Shown piece by piece: positions 14,750 through 23,479 of a stretch of DNA of 25,338 nt (position 1 is its first letter; each line of letters opens with the position of its first letter). The notes under the pieces were generated by a model. The model did not search any database and had not been told where the DNA came from. It saw only the letters and a list, made by a program, of their open reading frames with translations. Both the position numbers and the translations under genes were made by a program. This DNA is from Bacillota bacterium (GTDB taxonomy: Bacteria; Bacillota; Clostridia; Christensenellales; SZUA-584), in the NCBI GenBank assembly GCA_023406895.1, contig JAEXTV010000025.1:1-25338 (forward strand), written 5' to 3'.

Positions 14750-17664
14750 AGAAGGTCGTTATTGAAAACTTAAACTCGCTGCTCGGGCGCTTTGAGATTG
14801 ATCTCAATGACCGCGCGTATGCGGGCGGGCTCTTCGCCATCGTCGGGCCATCGGGTGCGGGCAAAACAACCGTGCTCGACGCGATCTGTCTCGCGCTGTA
14901 CGGCAAAACGCCGCGCATCGATTCGATCAGCGATATGCACGATGAGCTCATGAACAAGGGCGCCCCAGACTGCCGGGCTGAGGCGGTTTTCACGGCAAGC
15001 GGCAGACGCTACAAGAGCATTTTTGTGCACGAGCGCGCCAAGGGGGCAAAACCCTTCCGCGCGGTGAAGCGCGAGCTGTTGATACAGGGCGTAGACGGCG
15101 CTTGGCAGGTGGCGGCGGCACGCATCCGCGAGGTGGATGAGAAGATCGAGGAGATCTGCGGGCTCGATTACGGACGGTTTACGCGCTCCATCATGCTCGC
15201 GCAGTTCCGTTTCGCGGAATTTCTGCAGGCCGGCTCCAACGAACGCGCAGCCATACTCGAGCAGATCACCGATATGGATATATACCGGCGCATTTCCATC
15301 GCCGTTTATGAGCGGACCCAGCAGCAAAAGCAGCGGCTGGCCGAAACGCGCAGCCAGATTGATCTGACGCCGATGCTGAGCGAAGCGGAGGAAGCGGCGC
15401 GCCGGGAGGAGCTCAAGCAGCTCGAAGCGGCTGTGGCTTCGCATGAGACGCTCAAAAGCGCTTTTCAGGCGTGCCGCACCGCGGCCCAGCGGCTCAATGA
15501 TTTAACGCGCGAACTGGAGCGGTACAAGCAGGCGGAGCTGCCGCTGACAGCCGAGAAGGAGCGATGCGCGCAGGCGCTTAAAATCGCCGAACAGGCGGAG
15601 CTGGCGCAAAGGGCAAAGCAGGAAGCGCTTTTTAAAATCGTCAAAGAGGTGCGGGAGCTTGATTTAAGCGCATCGTACAAGGCAGACGAATTGAAGCGCA
15701 TCGGGCAGGAGATGGCTGCCGCGGATGTGAAGATCAATGAGAATAAGCAGGCGGTGCTGCAGTTATTTAAAAAGTATGAGCCCAACGCCGCCGGTGAACG
15801 ATACAAAGCGCTGTATGAATCGGACGATGTGAGCGAGGAATTGCGCGCCAAAGCCAAAGCGGCGCTCGATGCGGCGGCGGCCAAAGCGACGGCTTTTGAG
15901 AAGCAAATTGACGAGCTGCTCGCCCGGCAGGGCGAAGCGCACTGGCGTACACGTTTGGAGCGGCTTAGAAAAGCGCTGCCCGTGGCAGAGGCGGCGGAGA
16001 CGACGGAAACGGCGCGTCGGCAGCTCGAGGAGTATATAAAACAGCGGTCCGGCTTGCTCAAAGAGCAAACCGATTATGTGCAGCCATATAAAGAGATTGA
16101 AGCCAAATACGAATATGCGTTGCTCAACCGGCGCTTCGGCGATGAACGCCGCAAGCTTGAGGACGGCAAGCCGTGCCCGTTGTGCGGCGCGCTGCAACAC
16201 CCCGAGGCCGGCAAGACGCGGGACGACGATTTTTTTGATAAAGCCAAGCAGGAACTGGATGAGGCCCAGCAGAAAAGAGACGATATCGCGCGGCGTTTGC
16301 GCGAGGCTGAGCTTCGTATAGGAGATTTAGATGCGCAGCTCGCGGAAAAGCAGGGCTTTGTGGACCAAAACAAGGCTTTGCTCGCGGCGCTTGAGGGGCC
16401 GCACGAAGCGGACGTGATCGTCAGAGCTATTGAAGATGCCGAGAAGCGGCTGCGTGACTTGAGCGCGCTGCAAAGCGGCAAAATTGCCGCCGCCGAAAGC
16501 GTGAGAGAGCTGACCGCAAGGTTCGGCGATGTGGACAAGGACGTTGCGATGATCGATAACCGCAAATGTGCCATCGCGGAAGCACTGCAGGACAAAGCCG
16601 CAAAAGAGCAGATCAAAGCACAGACGCAGGCGCAGATGGAGACACTGACGGCGCGGCGCAGAACGCTCTTCGGTGACAAGAATGCCGATGCGGAGGAAGA
16701 GGCGGCACGCAAAGACATGCAGGCCGCGCAGGACGCAAAAGAACAGGCGCGTCGGCATGCGGAGCAGGCCGAACGGGCTTTGATACAAAACGGCAAGGAC
16801 ATCTCGCGCACACAGAGTGATATCGACGCGCTGGCTGTCAGTTACAAAACTTTATATGAGCAGACCACCGCTGATGCGGCGAACGCCATGAATGCCTCGG
16901 ATGACGATGACGTGACGGCGCTGTTCGGGCGTTTCACGGATGAGGCGGCGGCGCTGACGGCCCAGCCGGATGCGGGTACGCTTGACCGAGTCATCAAAGC
17001 CATCGAAGCCTATATCGACGGCGAAAAGAAACAAAAAACCATCGTTGAAATCATACTCAAAAACAATGCCGGAGACCGGCAAAAGATTAAACTGCTCAAA
17101 ACGCAGGAAAAAGCGCTGAAGCAGGCGCTTGAGAAATGGGAGAAGCTTAATGCACTGATCGGTTCGGCAAGCGGTGACAAGTTCAGCCGCATGGCACAGA
17201 GCATCACGTTTGACGCGCTGCTGCGCTTTGCGAACCAGAGCCTTAAGCGCATGAGCGGCCGCTATATTCTTGTGCGCGACGAAGCGGGGCCGTTGAAGCC
17301 GCTCGAACTCGCGGTGATCGATATGGATCAGGCGGGCGAGAAACGGCCCGTCAGCAATCTTTCGGGCGGGGAGAGCTTTATCGTGTCGATGGCGCTTGCG
17401 CTCGGGCTTTCGGAGATGTCGTCCGGCGCCGCCCGGATCGACTCGCTGTTTATCGACGAAGGGTTTGCCTCGCTGGACGACAATTATCTGGAGGCGGCAT
17501 TGCAGACGCTCTCGGCGCTCGGCAATCGCGAAGGCAAGCTGATCGGTGTGATTTCGCATGTGGAAGCGCTTAAAAACCGCATCGACGTGCAAATTGAGGT
17601 GCACCCGCATTCGGGCGGATGTTCGGTGCTTTCCGGCCCGGGAGTTAATACAATTAAGAATTAG
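14740..17664 (+). CDS. sbcC: Exonuclease SbcC, Rad50-like ATPase subunit
   Basis: SbcC is the SMC-like ATPase that works with SbcD at DNA ends. The 974-residue protein has the Walker A motif GPSGAGKTT (36-44), long coiled coils on each side of a CPLCG zinc hook (Cys479 and Cys482), the ABC signature LSGGESF (874-880) and the Walker B FIDEGFASLDD (Asp906, Glu907). All catalytic parts are present. The start overlaps the sbcD end by 10 bp, with a gaggagg-like ribosome binding site inside sbcD. The last residues (NTIKN) are read from an AATTAAG-type repeat in which the stop codon lies, so the extreme C-terminus may have been altered by a rearrangement. Confidence 0.95.
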   Translation: MRIEKVVIENLNSLLGRFEIDLNDRAYAGGLFAIVGPSGAGKTTVLDAICLALYGKTPRIDSISDMHDELMNKGAPDCRAEAVFTASGRRYKSIFVHERAKGAKPFRAVKRELLIQGVDGAWQVAAARIREVDEKIEEICGLDYGRFTRSIMLAQFRFAEFLQAGSNERAAILEQITDMDIYRRISIAVYERTQQQKQRLAETRSQIDLTPMLSEAEEAARREELKQLEAAVASHETLKSAFQACRTAAQRLNDLTRELERYKQAELPLTAEKERCAQALKIAEQAELAQRAKQEALFKIVKEVRELDLSASYKADELKRIGQEMAAADVKINENKQAVLQLFKKYEPNAAGERYKALYESDDVSEELRAKAKAALDAAAAKATAFEKQIDELLARQGEAHWRTRLERLRKALPVAEAAETTETARRQLEEYIKQRSGLLKEQTDYVQPYKEIEAKYEYALLNRRFGDERRKLEDGKPCPLCGALQHPEAGKTRDDDFFDKAKQELDEAQQKRDDIARRLREAELRIGDLDAQLAEKQGFVDQNKALLAALEGPHEADVIVRAIEDAEKRLRDLSALQSGKIAAAESVRELTARFGDVDKDVAMIDNRKCAIAEALQDKAAKEQIKAQTQAQMETLTARRRTLFGDKNADAEEEAARKDMQAAQDAKEQARRHAEQAERALIQNGKDISRTQSDIDALAVSYKTLYEQTTADAANAMNASDDDDVTALFGRFTDEAAALTAQPDAGTLDRVIKAIEAYIDGEKKQKTIVEIILKNNAGDRQKIKLLKTQEKALKQALEKWEKLNALIGSASGDKFSRMAQSITFDALLRFANQSLKRMSGRYILVRDEAGPLKPLELAVIDMDQAGEKRPVSNLSGGESFIVSMALALGLSEMSSGAARIDSLFIDEGFASLDDNYLEAALQTLSALGNREGKLIGVISHVEALKNRIDVQIEVHPHSGGCSVLSGPGVNTIKN

Positions 17665-17671
17665 AATTAAG
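17652..17671 (+). repeat. Short AATTAAG repeat over the sbcC stop codon
   Basis: Three near-identical 6-7 base units (aattaag, aattag, aattaag) run from 17652 to 17671 and include the TAG stop of sbcC. Such AT-rich repeats often mark deletion or insertion boundaries; that reading is inference. Confidence 0.6.
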
Positions 17672-17933
17672 GGTTTGCACCCGTCCCTGCGTGTCGCTTG
17701 TGGGACGCGACTATGTGCTGCTCGCAAACCGCTATCACGGCGTGAACGACCGTTTTTCGCGTCAAGCCGACCGCATTCGGTTCGAGAGCGGCAAAGACGG
17801 AAAAATGGGCACTTTGAATGTACGCTACAGCTTCAAGGCCATGCGTTACCATTCGGCGACGATCAGCCTTTGGGTGCAGATACTGGTTCCGCATGACAGG
17901 GAAAAGTATGCCGCCGCTCTGCGGCTTGAATGA
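17658..17933 (+). pseudogene. Probable gene remnant downstream of sbcC
   Basis: An open frame of about 80-90 codons runs to the TGA at 17931-17933. From a GTG at 17691 the product would be 80 residues, beginning MSLVGRDYVLLANRYHG. The sequence looks like real protein (balanced composition, an amphipathic end, base composition like neighbouring genes), but there is no ribosome binding site or good start codon. The frame begins abruptly beside the AATTAAG repeat. The simplest reading is the C-terminal end of a gene whose front was lost. I do not recognise the family. A short expressed protein cannot be ruled out. Confidence 0.4.
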
Positions 17934-17935
17934 TG

Positions 17936-17952
17936 TTGGGATTATATCCCAA
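17936..17952. other. Perfect 7-bp hairpin between the remnant and the sensor gene
   Basis: ttgggat (17936-17942) and atcccaa (17946-17952) form a perfect stem with a 3-base loop. No T-run follows, so it is a weak terminator at best, or a protein-binding site. The rest of the gap to 18078 is AT-rich with no clear promoter; tatgat at 18040-18045 is a possible -10 box without a good partner. Confidence 0.4.
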
Positions 17953-18078
17953 AGGCAGACATGCCGATATACCGTTTAAATGCATTGCATTTTGTTTATT
18001 GTTAGCATATGTGGTTTTATATGAGATTGCAGCATTTTATATGATACTTGATTAACGGTTTAACGGGGGAGCGGCAAA

Positions 18079-20508
18079 ATGAGCGACACACTGCATACAC
18101 ATGCGCCCAAGATGAAATTCAAACATTGGCCTGTCATCACGTTAAGTGTTATTGGTATTCTGATTTTGGCTGTCGGTGTTTTTCGCTTTTTCGAGTATGC
18201 GGACTTGCGAGACCGGCTGCTCGAAAACCGCGCTATGGATATTGCGCTGGCGGGCAAGGCCTTTGTTTCGGCGGAGCAGATCGAAGACGTGATCGTGAAC
18301 GGCGAAAGCCAAAGTCTGGAGCAAAGCTTAAATGTGATGAACACGCAATGGGATGGCGCGTATGATGCGGTTATATACGTTCGCAAAGGCAACGACCTGG
18401 TGACGGCAGTCGGTTCAGGTGCAGACATGCAGCCTGACTTTACCGATGAACAGTATTTGCAGCCGTTGGAAAACGGAGAATCTTTGGTGATGAAACCGCT
18501 TGCCGGCAGCAAGGGTTCCTGGGGTCGAGTGCTTGTGCCTCTGGGGGGGTCTGACGGGACAAACGCGGTGCTTTGTATCCGCTTTCCGGCTTACGGCTGG
18601 AGCAGCGGGTTAACCTCAAAAGCGATCGATATCGGTATATTGGTCATTTTTTCGGAGTTGCTGCTCTTTGTTGTTTACCGAATTTACAGAAAGAACATAC
18701 AAATTAAAGGTGTCAGTACGGCGCTGCAGCAAAGAGAAGCCGAATTAAAAGTTTTGATTGATTCTTTACCTATGGGGGTTGCGATTGTTCAGTCGGGCAA
18801 GCTGGATACGTTGACAGTGAACAAACGGTTTGGAGACATCCTTGGGATTGAAGAGAATGACCTCGGTAAAATGACGGTTGATGAACTGATGAAAAGCGGG
18901 GAAGCGCCGTCAGTTATTCAGAAAAACGCAACGGGTGTCGGTGAGACCGTGAGCAGCTATTCAATGGTTAAAAAGGTCTCAAAACCTGAGGGACAATCGG
19001 TTTGGATCAATATGTACGTGGCCTCTTCAAATGACGAAAATCATCTTTGTATTATCGAAGATATCACGCAGCGCATGCAGATGGAGAAAGCATTGCGTGA
19101 GAGCGAAAGAAGTAAAGCTGTGATACTTTCGCACTTGCCGGGTATGGCATACCGGTGCAGCTATGACCGGGAATGGACGATGCTGTTTGTTTCTGAAGGG
19201 TGCGAAAAGCTGTTGGGCTACAAACCGGAGAGTCTGCTCAACAACAACGAAATATCATTTAACGATTTAATCGCGTCGGAATACCGTGAGGGGCTATGGC
19301 GTGAGTGGGAGCGTATTTTGGCGCTGAACATTCCGTTCCAGAGTGAGTATGAGATTGTTGCCAAAAACGGAGCGCGCAAATGGGTAATGGAAATGGGCCA
19401 GGGCATATACGATGCCGAGGGCCAAGTGGTGGCGCTGGAAGGTTTGATTATTGATATGACTGCGAAAAAGCTTGGAGAAGCGCAGATCAAGCATTTGAGT
19501 AATCACGATTTTTTAACCGGCCTATACAACCGAAAGTTTTTTGAAGAAGAGAAGACAAGGTTACAACACATTGACAGCTATCCCGTTTCGATCATTATGG
19601 CCAACATCAACGGGGTGCGGCTGATCAACGATGCTTTCGGCTATACTGAGGGCGATCGTGTGATCATTGAAGCGGCGAGCATCATGAAACGGCGCTGCAG
19701 GGAAGGAGACATACTCGCGAGGACGGGCGGTGACGAGTTCAGTCTGCTGCTGCCCGCCACGGATGCGCGCAAAACGATTGAGATTCTTCAAAATATATAC
19801 AAAGCGTGTGAGCAATATAATATGATCAACCCGAACCGGCATTATGATATCAGTCTGACGCTGGGCTGCGGGACCGCCATTTCCACAGAAAGCGTTGGGA
19901 AGGCAGCCAAAGACGCAGAAGAGAGTTTGCACAATAACAAACTGCTTAACCGTAAAAGCTCGCACAGCACAATACTGTCTTCTGTAATGGCCACGATGTT
20001 TGAAAGAAGTCAGGAAACCGAGGAACACGCTGAACGGCTCGGGCAGATATCCAAAACGATCGGCGAAAAGATGAATCTGCCGCAAAAAGATTTGGTGGAG
20101 CTTGAGCTTTTTTCAATGCTGCATGATATCGGCAAAGTCGGGATCGATGACCATATCCTCAACAAACCCGGCAAGCTGACTGATGAGGAATGGGCAGTGA
20201 TGAAAAAACATCCGGAGATTGGTTATCGTATTGCCATGTCGTCTCCGGAGCTGGAGCCAATTGCCGAATACATTCTCTCACATCACGAGCGCTGGGACGG
20301 CAAAGGGTACCCGCAGGGCCTGGCGGGAGAGGTTATTCCGCTGCTGGCGCGGATTCTGGCTGTGGCTGATGCTTTTGACGCGATGACGGAGGACAGAGTG
20401 TACAGAAAGGCGTTGACCAAACAGGAAGCACTGGAAGAAATCGAAAGGAACGCGGGGACACAGTTTGACCCCGTTATTGCCCAGAAGTTTATTGAAAGTA
20501 TGAAATGA
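18079..20508 (+). CDS. Membrane sensor with PAS, GGDEF and HD-GYP domains (first of pair)
   Basis: The 809-residue protein is a predicted membrane receptor for cyclic di-GMP signalling. A membrane helix (17-38), an extracytoplasmic sensor region (39-182) and a second helix (183-200) are followed by two PAS domains (about 220-335 and 345-465), GGDEF (470-625) and HD-GYP (about 645-809). The GGDEF signature itself is intact (550-554), as is an RxxD inhibitory-site motif (541-544). However, the metal-site segment usually reading DxD/N reads NIN at 509-511, so diguanylate cyclase activity is doubtful. HD-GYP looks complete (His682-Asp683 in HDIGK, HHERWDGKGYP, ADAFDAMT), so c-di-GMP breakdown is the likelier output. 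ggggag precedes the start. The next gene starts close to or overlapping its stop. Confidence 0.92.
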   Translation: MSDTLHTHAPKMKFKHWPVITLSVIGILILAVGVFRFFEYADLRDRLLENRAMDIALAGKAFVSAEQIEDVIVNGESQSLEQSLNVMNTQWDGAYDAVIYVRKGNDLVTAVGSGADMQPDFTDEQYLQPLENGESLVMKPLAGSKGSWGRVLVPLGGSDGTNAVLCIRFPAYGWSSGLTSKAIDIGILVIFSELLLFVVYRIYRKNIQIKGVSTALQQREAELKVLIDSLPMGVAIVQSGKLDTLTVNKRFGDILGIEENDLGKMTVDELMKSGEAPSVIQKNATGVGETVSSYSMVKKVSKPEGQSVWINMYVASSNDENHLCIIEDITQRMQMEKALRESERSKAVILSHLPGMAYRCSYDREWTMLFVSEGCEKLLGYKPESLLNNNEISFNDLIASEYREGLWREWERILALNIPFQSEYEIVAKNGARKWVMEMGQGIYDAEGQVVALEGLIIDMTAKKLGEAQIKHLSNHDFLTGLYNRKFFEEEKTRLQHIDSYPVSIIMANINGVRLINDAFGYTEGDRVIIEAASIMKRRCREGDILARTGGDEFSLLLPATDARKTIEILQNIYKACEQYNMINPNRHYDISLTLGCGTAISTESVGKAAKDAEESLHNNKLLNRKSSHSTILSSVMATMFERSQETEEHAERLGQISKTIGEKMNLPQKDLVELELFSMLHDIGKVGIDDHILNKPGKLTDEEWAVMKKHPEIGYRIAMSSPELEPIAEYILSHHERWDGKGYPQGLAGEVIPLLARILAVADAFDAMTEDRVYRKALTKQEALEEIERNAGTQFDPVIAQKFIESMK

Positions 20509-20534
20509 ACGGGCGAAAAAGAGTTGGGAGAAGT

Positions 20535-23372
20535 ATGAAAAAGCTTGTCATTTCCATTTTAATTGCAGCATTCGTTCTCGTGATGCCTTTGACTGCTCAT
20601 GCCGTATCAGATGAGGACGAGGCTGTGACGCGTCTTTTGGACGAACACGGCGCCGTAATGCTCCTTTTTAATGAAGAGACAGGGGCTATTCTGTATGCCA
20701 ACGAAGCGGCGTCTGCATTTTATGGCTACACAAAAGATGAGCTGGAAATGATGAATATTGCTCAGATAAATATTCTGTTAAAAGGCGAAGTGGAAGAAGA
20801 GATGAGCGCTGCCGCAAAAGAAGAACGCAATTATTTTGTTTTCAGTCACCGGCTGGCTGATGGAGAAGTGCGAAGCGTTGAGGTGTTCTCATATCCTGTG
20901 ATTTATAAAGGAACCAGATGTCTGTTTAGTATTGTGCATGATAATACTGACAATGTGCTGCTGGAGCGACACCAAAGAGAGATTTGGATAAACATCATAA
21001 TAGTCGGCGGTTTTGTGATCATTGTGCTTGCTTTGCTGCTGACGCTCATATCAGTCAATCACAGAAAGCTCATAAAATCAAAGCAAGAGATCGAAAACAT
21101 CAATGAGCTCAGACGGACATTTTTTGATGCCGATGACAGCCTTGTTTATCTCAAAGATGAGCATTTGAACTATGTATTAGTCAATAAGGCTCTCGAGGCG
21201 TTTTATGATAAAACAAGCGAAGAAATCATCGGCACTAATGACTATGAACTGACCGATGTTGAATTTGCGTCTTTGCGCCGGAAAACAGATGAAGCGGTGA
21301 TTGAAAAGAAAACAAAAATTGTTGATGAAGTCTCTTGGGCCGGGCACATCTATCAAACGGTGAAGTTTCCGGTGAAAATGCCAAACGGAAGCTATGGCGT
21401 CGGAGCATACATTCGGAATATCACCGAACAGCGACGCCGCGAGATCAGACAGGTAAGAGAGTTGGCCCGCAATAAAATCCTGGTGAATGTGATAAGCAAA
21501 AGCTTTGCCGGCAGACAGGAACAGCTTGATTATGTGCTGAAAGAGGCACTCAAGCTCACGGAAAGCAAGCTTGGGTATATATCCGTCTATGACGAGTCAA
21601 AGCGTGAGTTTGCGATCAGTTCATGGTCAGAAAACGTGACGAAAGAGTGCGGTGCCGGGATTAAGAAAACGGCGTATTTATTGGATGAGACGGGCATTTG
21701 GGGGGATGCTGTCAGGCGTCGAAAGCCTGTGATCGTGAATGATTTTCAAACGCAGGATTTATTAAAAAAAGGACATTCGCAGGGCCATACAGCGATTGAG
21801 AGACTCATGTCGATTCCGGTGATTATCGACGGAAAAATCGTTGCGGTCATCGGGCTTGGCAATAAGGCGAGCGATTATGATGATGTGGACGTTTATGAAA
21901 TGACACTGCTGATGAACGGTGTGTGGAATGCGCTCGAACGAAGGGATGCGCAGGAAAAGCTTATCTTTGAACGCAATAAGTATTGGCAGACGATCGTCTC
22001 CATTGGTGATGGCGTGATGGTTGTGGACCGTGATGGGCGTGTTGAAATGCTGAATACTGTGGCGCAAAGGCTGACAGGATGGACGCAGGAAGAGGCGGTT
22101 GGCAAGGCACACAGGGACATTTTTCAGCTTTCGCATGAAAACGGCAGCGAAGAAATCGCCGACCCGATACAGGCGGTCTTTCATTCGGACCTGATACAGG
22201 AGATGGAAAGCAGTGTAATACTCACATCAAGGGACGGCAGCCGGTATAACATTGAAGACAGCGCTGCGCCGGTGAAGGATGAAAACGGGACGACTGTGGG
22301 CGCTGTTCTGGTTTTCAGAGACGTCACATATAAAAAAGAACAATTGAAAAAGATAGAGTATTTAAGCTATCACGATTCACTCACCGGGCTTTATAACAGG
22401 CGTTTTTTCGAAGAATCGCTCACGCGATTGGATACGCAGCGAAATCTTCCGATTTCAATCATTATGGGAGACGTCAATGGCCTTAAGCTCACCAACGATA
22501 TTTTTGGGCACGCTTTTGGCGATGTGCTGCTGCAAAAGGTATCCGAAGTATTCCGCAACACCTGCAGGGCGGACGATATTATTGCGCGGTGGGGCGGGGA
22601 CGAGTTTGTTGTGCTCTTACCAAAGACAACGAGGGATGAGGCCGCGCGCGTGATGGATCGCATAAAAGATGAGTTCAATAATGTGCGGGTTAAAGCCATA
22701 AAAGGCAGCATTTCGCTGGGGTCATATACCAAAACGAAGACTGAGGAGCGTATCATTGAAACGTTAGACCGGGCGGAAGGCAGCATGTATATCAGTAAAA
22801 CGGTGGATCGGGAAACGGTGAAGGGTGAAACGATAAAGGAGATTATATCAGAGCTGCATCGTAATCAACCCGAGGAAAGAGACCATGCGGAAAGAGTCGG
22901 CGACTTATGCTATAAGATGGGCAAGCTTTTGAGACTATCGGAGGTTGAGGCTGTGAAGCTCAGATTCGCCGGCCTTTTGCACGATATTGGCAAAATCACG
23001 CTGCTGCCCGGGCAGGAGGGACCAAAAACGGATACGAAAGACAAAAGAGAACATGCCACCGTTGGTTACCGCATATTGCACTCGTTTCATGATACGCTTG
23101 ATTTGGCTGAAGCAGCACTTTACCATCATGAACGGTGGGACGGACAAGGCTATCCGAAGGGAATAAAAGGGCAGGATATTCCGCTCATTGTGCGGGTGGT
23201 TTCAATTTCCGATTATTATGATAAACTGAGGCATCCGGCCGCGGGAACTGAGGCAAAGTCTCTTGAAGAAACAGTCCGGGATATACAAAACAACGCAGGG
23301 AAAATATTTGACCCGCAGCTTGTGAATCTTTTTATTAAAATGGTCAGGACTCAGGAAACAAGCCGGCCGTGA
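20535..23372 (+). CDS. Membrane sensor with external PAS, PAS, GAF, PAS, GGDEF and HD-GYP domains (second of pair)
   Basis: An in-frame ATG at 20505 overlaps the previous stop. I prefer 20535, which has gggag just upstream and starts with a signal-like segment (MKK, hydrophobic 4-20, AHA). The product is 945 residues. A PAS domain (about 31-140) lies between that segment and a membrane helix (151-174), so it should face outside. Inside follow PAS (195-305), GAF (315-470), PAS (480-600), GGDEF (608-755; GGDEF at 687-691, metal Asp646 in GDVNGLK, RxxD at 678-681) and HD-GYP (780-945). The cyclase site looks active. HD-GYP keeps His816-Asp817, His840, His864, His865 and Asp893, but its linker after HDIGK and the region after SDYYD differ from the usual form. 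It is probably co-transcribed with the first sensor. Confidence 0.92.
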   Translation: MKKLVISILIAAFVLVMPLTAHAVSDEDEAVTRLLDEHGAVMLLFNEETGAILYANEAASAFYGYTKDELEMMNIAQINILLKGEVEEEMSAAAKEERNYFVFSHRLADGEVRSVEVFSYPVIYKGTRCLFSIVHDNTDNVLLERHQREIWINIIIVGGFVIIVLALLLTLISVNHRKLIKSKQEIENINELRRTFFDADDSLVYLKDEHLNYVLVNKALEAFYDKTSEEIIGTNDYELTDVEFASLRRKTDEAVIEKKTKIVDEVSWAGHIYQTVKFPVKMPNGSYGVGAYIRNITEQRRREIRQVRELARNKILVNVISKSFAGRQEQLDYVLKEALKLTESKLGYISVYDESKREFAISSWSENVTKECGAGIKKTAYLLDETGIWGDAVRRRKPVIVNDFQTQDLLKKGHSQGHTAIERLMSIPVIIDGKIVAVIGLGNKASDYDDVDVYEMTLLMNGVWNALERRDAQEKLIFERNKYWQTIVSIGDGVMVVDRDGRVEMLNTVAQRLTGWTQEEAVGKAHRDIFQLSHENGSEEIADPIQAVFHSDLIQEMESSVILTSRDGSRYNIEDSAAPVKDENGTTVGAVLVFRDVTYKKEQLKKIEYLSYHDSLTGLYNRRFFEESLTRLDTQRNLPISIIMGDVNGLKLTNDIFGHAFGDVLLQKVSEVFRNTCRADDIIARWGGDEFVVLLPKTTRDEAARVMDRIKDEFNNVRVKAIKGSISLGSYTKTKTEERIIETLDRAEGSMYISKTVDRETVKGETIKEIISELHRNQPEERDHAERVGDLCYKMGKLLRLSEVEAVKLRFAGLLHDIGKITLLPGQEGPKTDTKDKREHATVGYRILHSFHDTLDLAEAALYHHERWDGQGYPKGIKGQDIPLIVRVVSISDYYDKLRHPAAGTEAKSLEETVRDIQNNAGKIFDPQLVNLFIKMVRTQETSRP

Positions 23373-23394
23373 GCAACGTTGTTCTTTCGTAAAA

Positions 23395-23400
23395 TATAAT
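23395..23400 (+). promoter_or_regulatory. Possible -10 box before the lyxose isomerase gene
   Basis: A perfect tataat lies 59 bp before the start codon, but no good -35 box sits 16-18 bp upstream. The 8-bp palindrome caacgttg (23374-23381) occupies that place and might be an operator. Confidence 0.35.
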
Positions 23401-23428
23401 GGGAAACCATTTCAGATGAAAGGAACGT

Positions 23429-23479
23429 ATGATGCGTTGGCATGATACAAGGAGAAGCGATGAAAAGATCAAGAATTAA
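23429..23479 (+). CDS. Possible 16-codon leader ORF overlapping the lyxose isomerase start
   Basis: An ATG at 23429 with aaagga at 23419-23424 opens a frame of 16 codons (MMRWHDTRRSDEKIKN) ending in TAA at 23477-23479. It runs in another frame through the ribosome binding site and first codons of the isomerase gene. It could couple translation, or be chance. Confidence 0.25.
   Translation: MMRWHDTRRSDEKIKN

Noticed and set aside
17682..17707. Inverted repeat cgtccc/gggacg as the sbcC terminator
   Set aside because: The stem is short, the loop long, and no T-run follows.
15465..17727. Long minus-strand frames opposite sbcC (Ser/Ala- or Arg/Leu-rich)
   Set aside because: They mirror the codon pattern of the coiled-coil coding strand and lack start signals.
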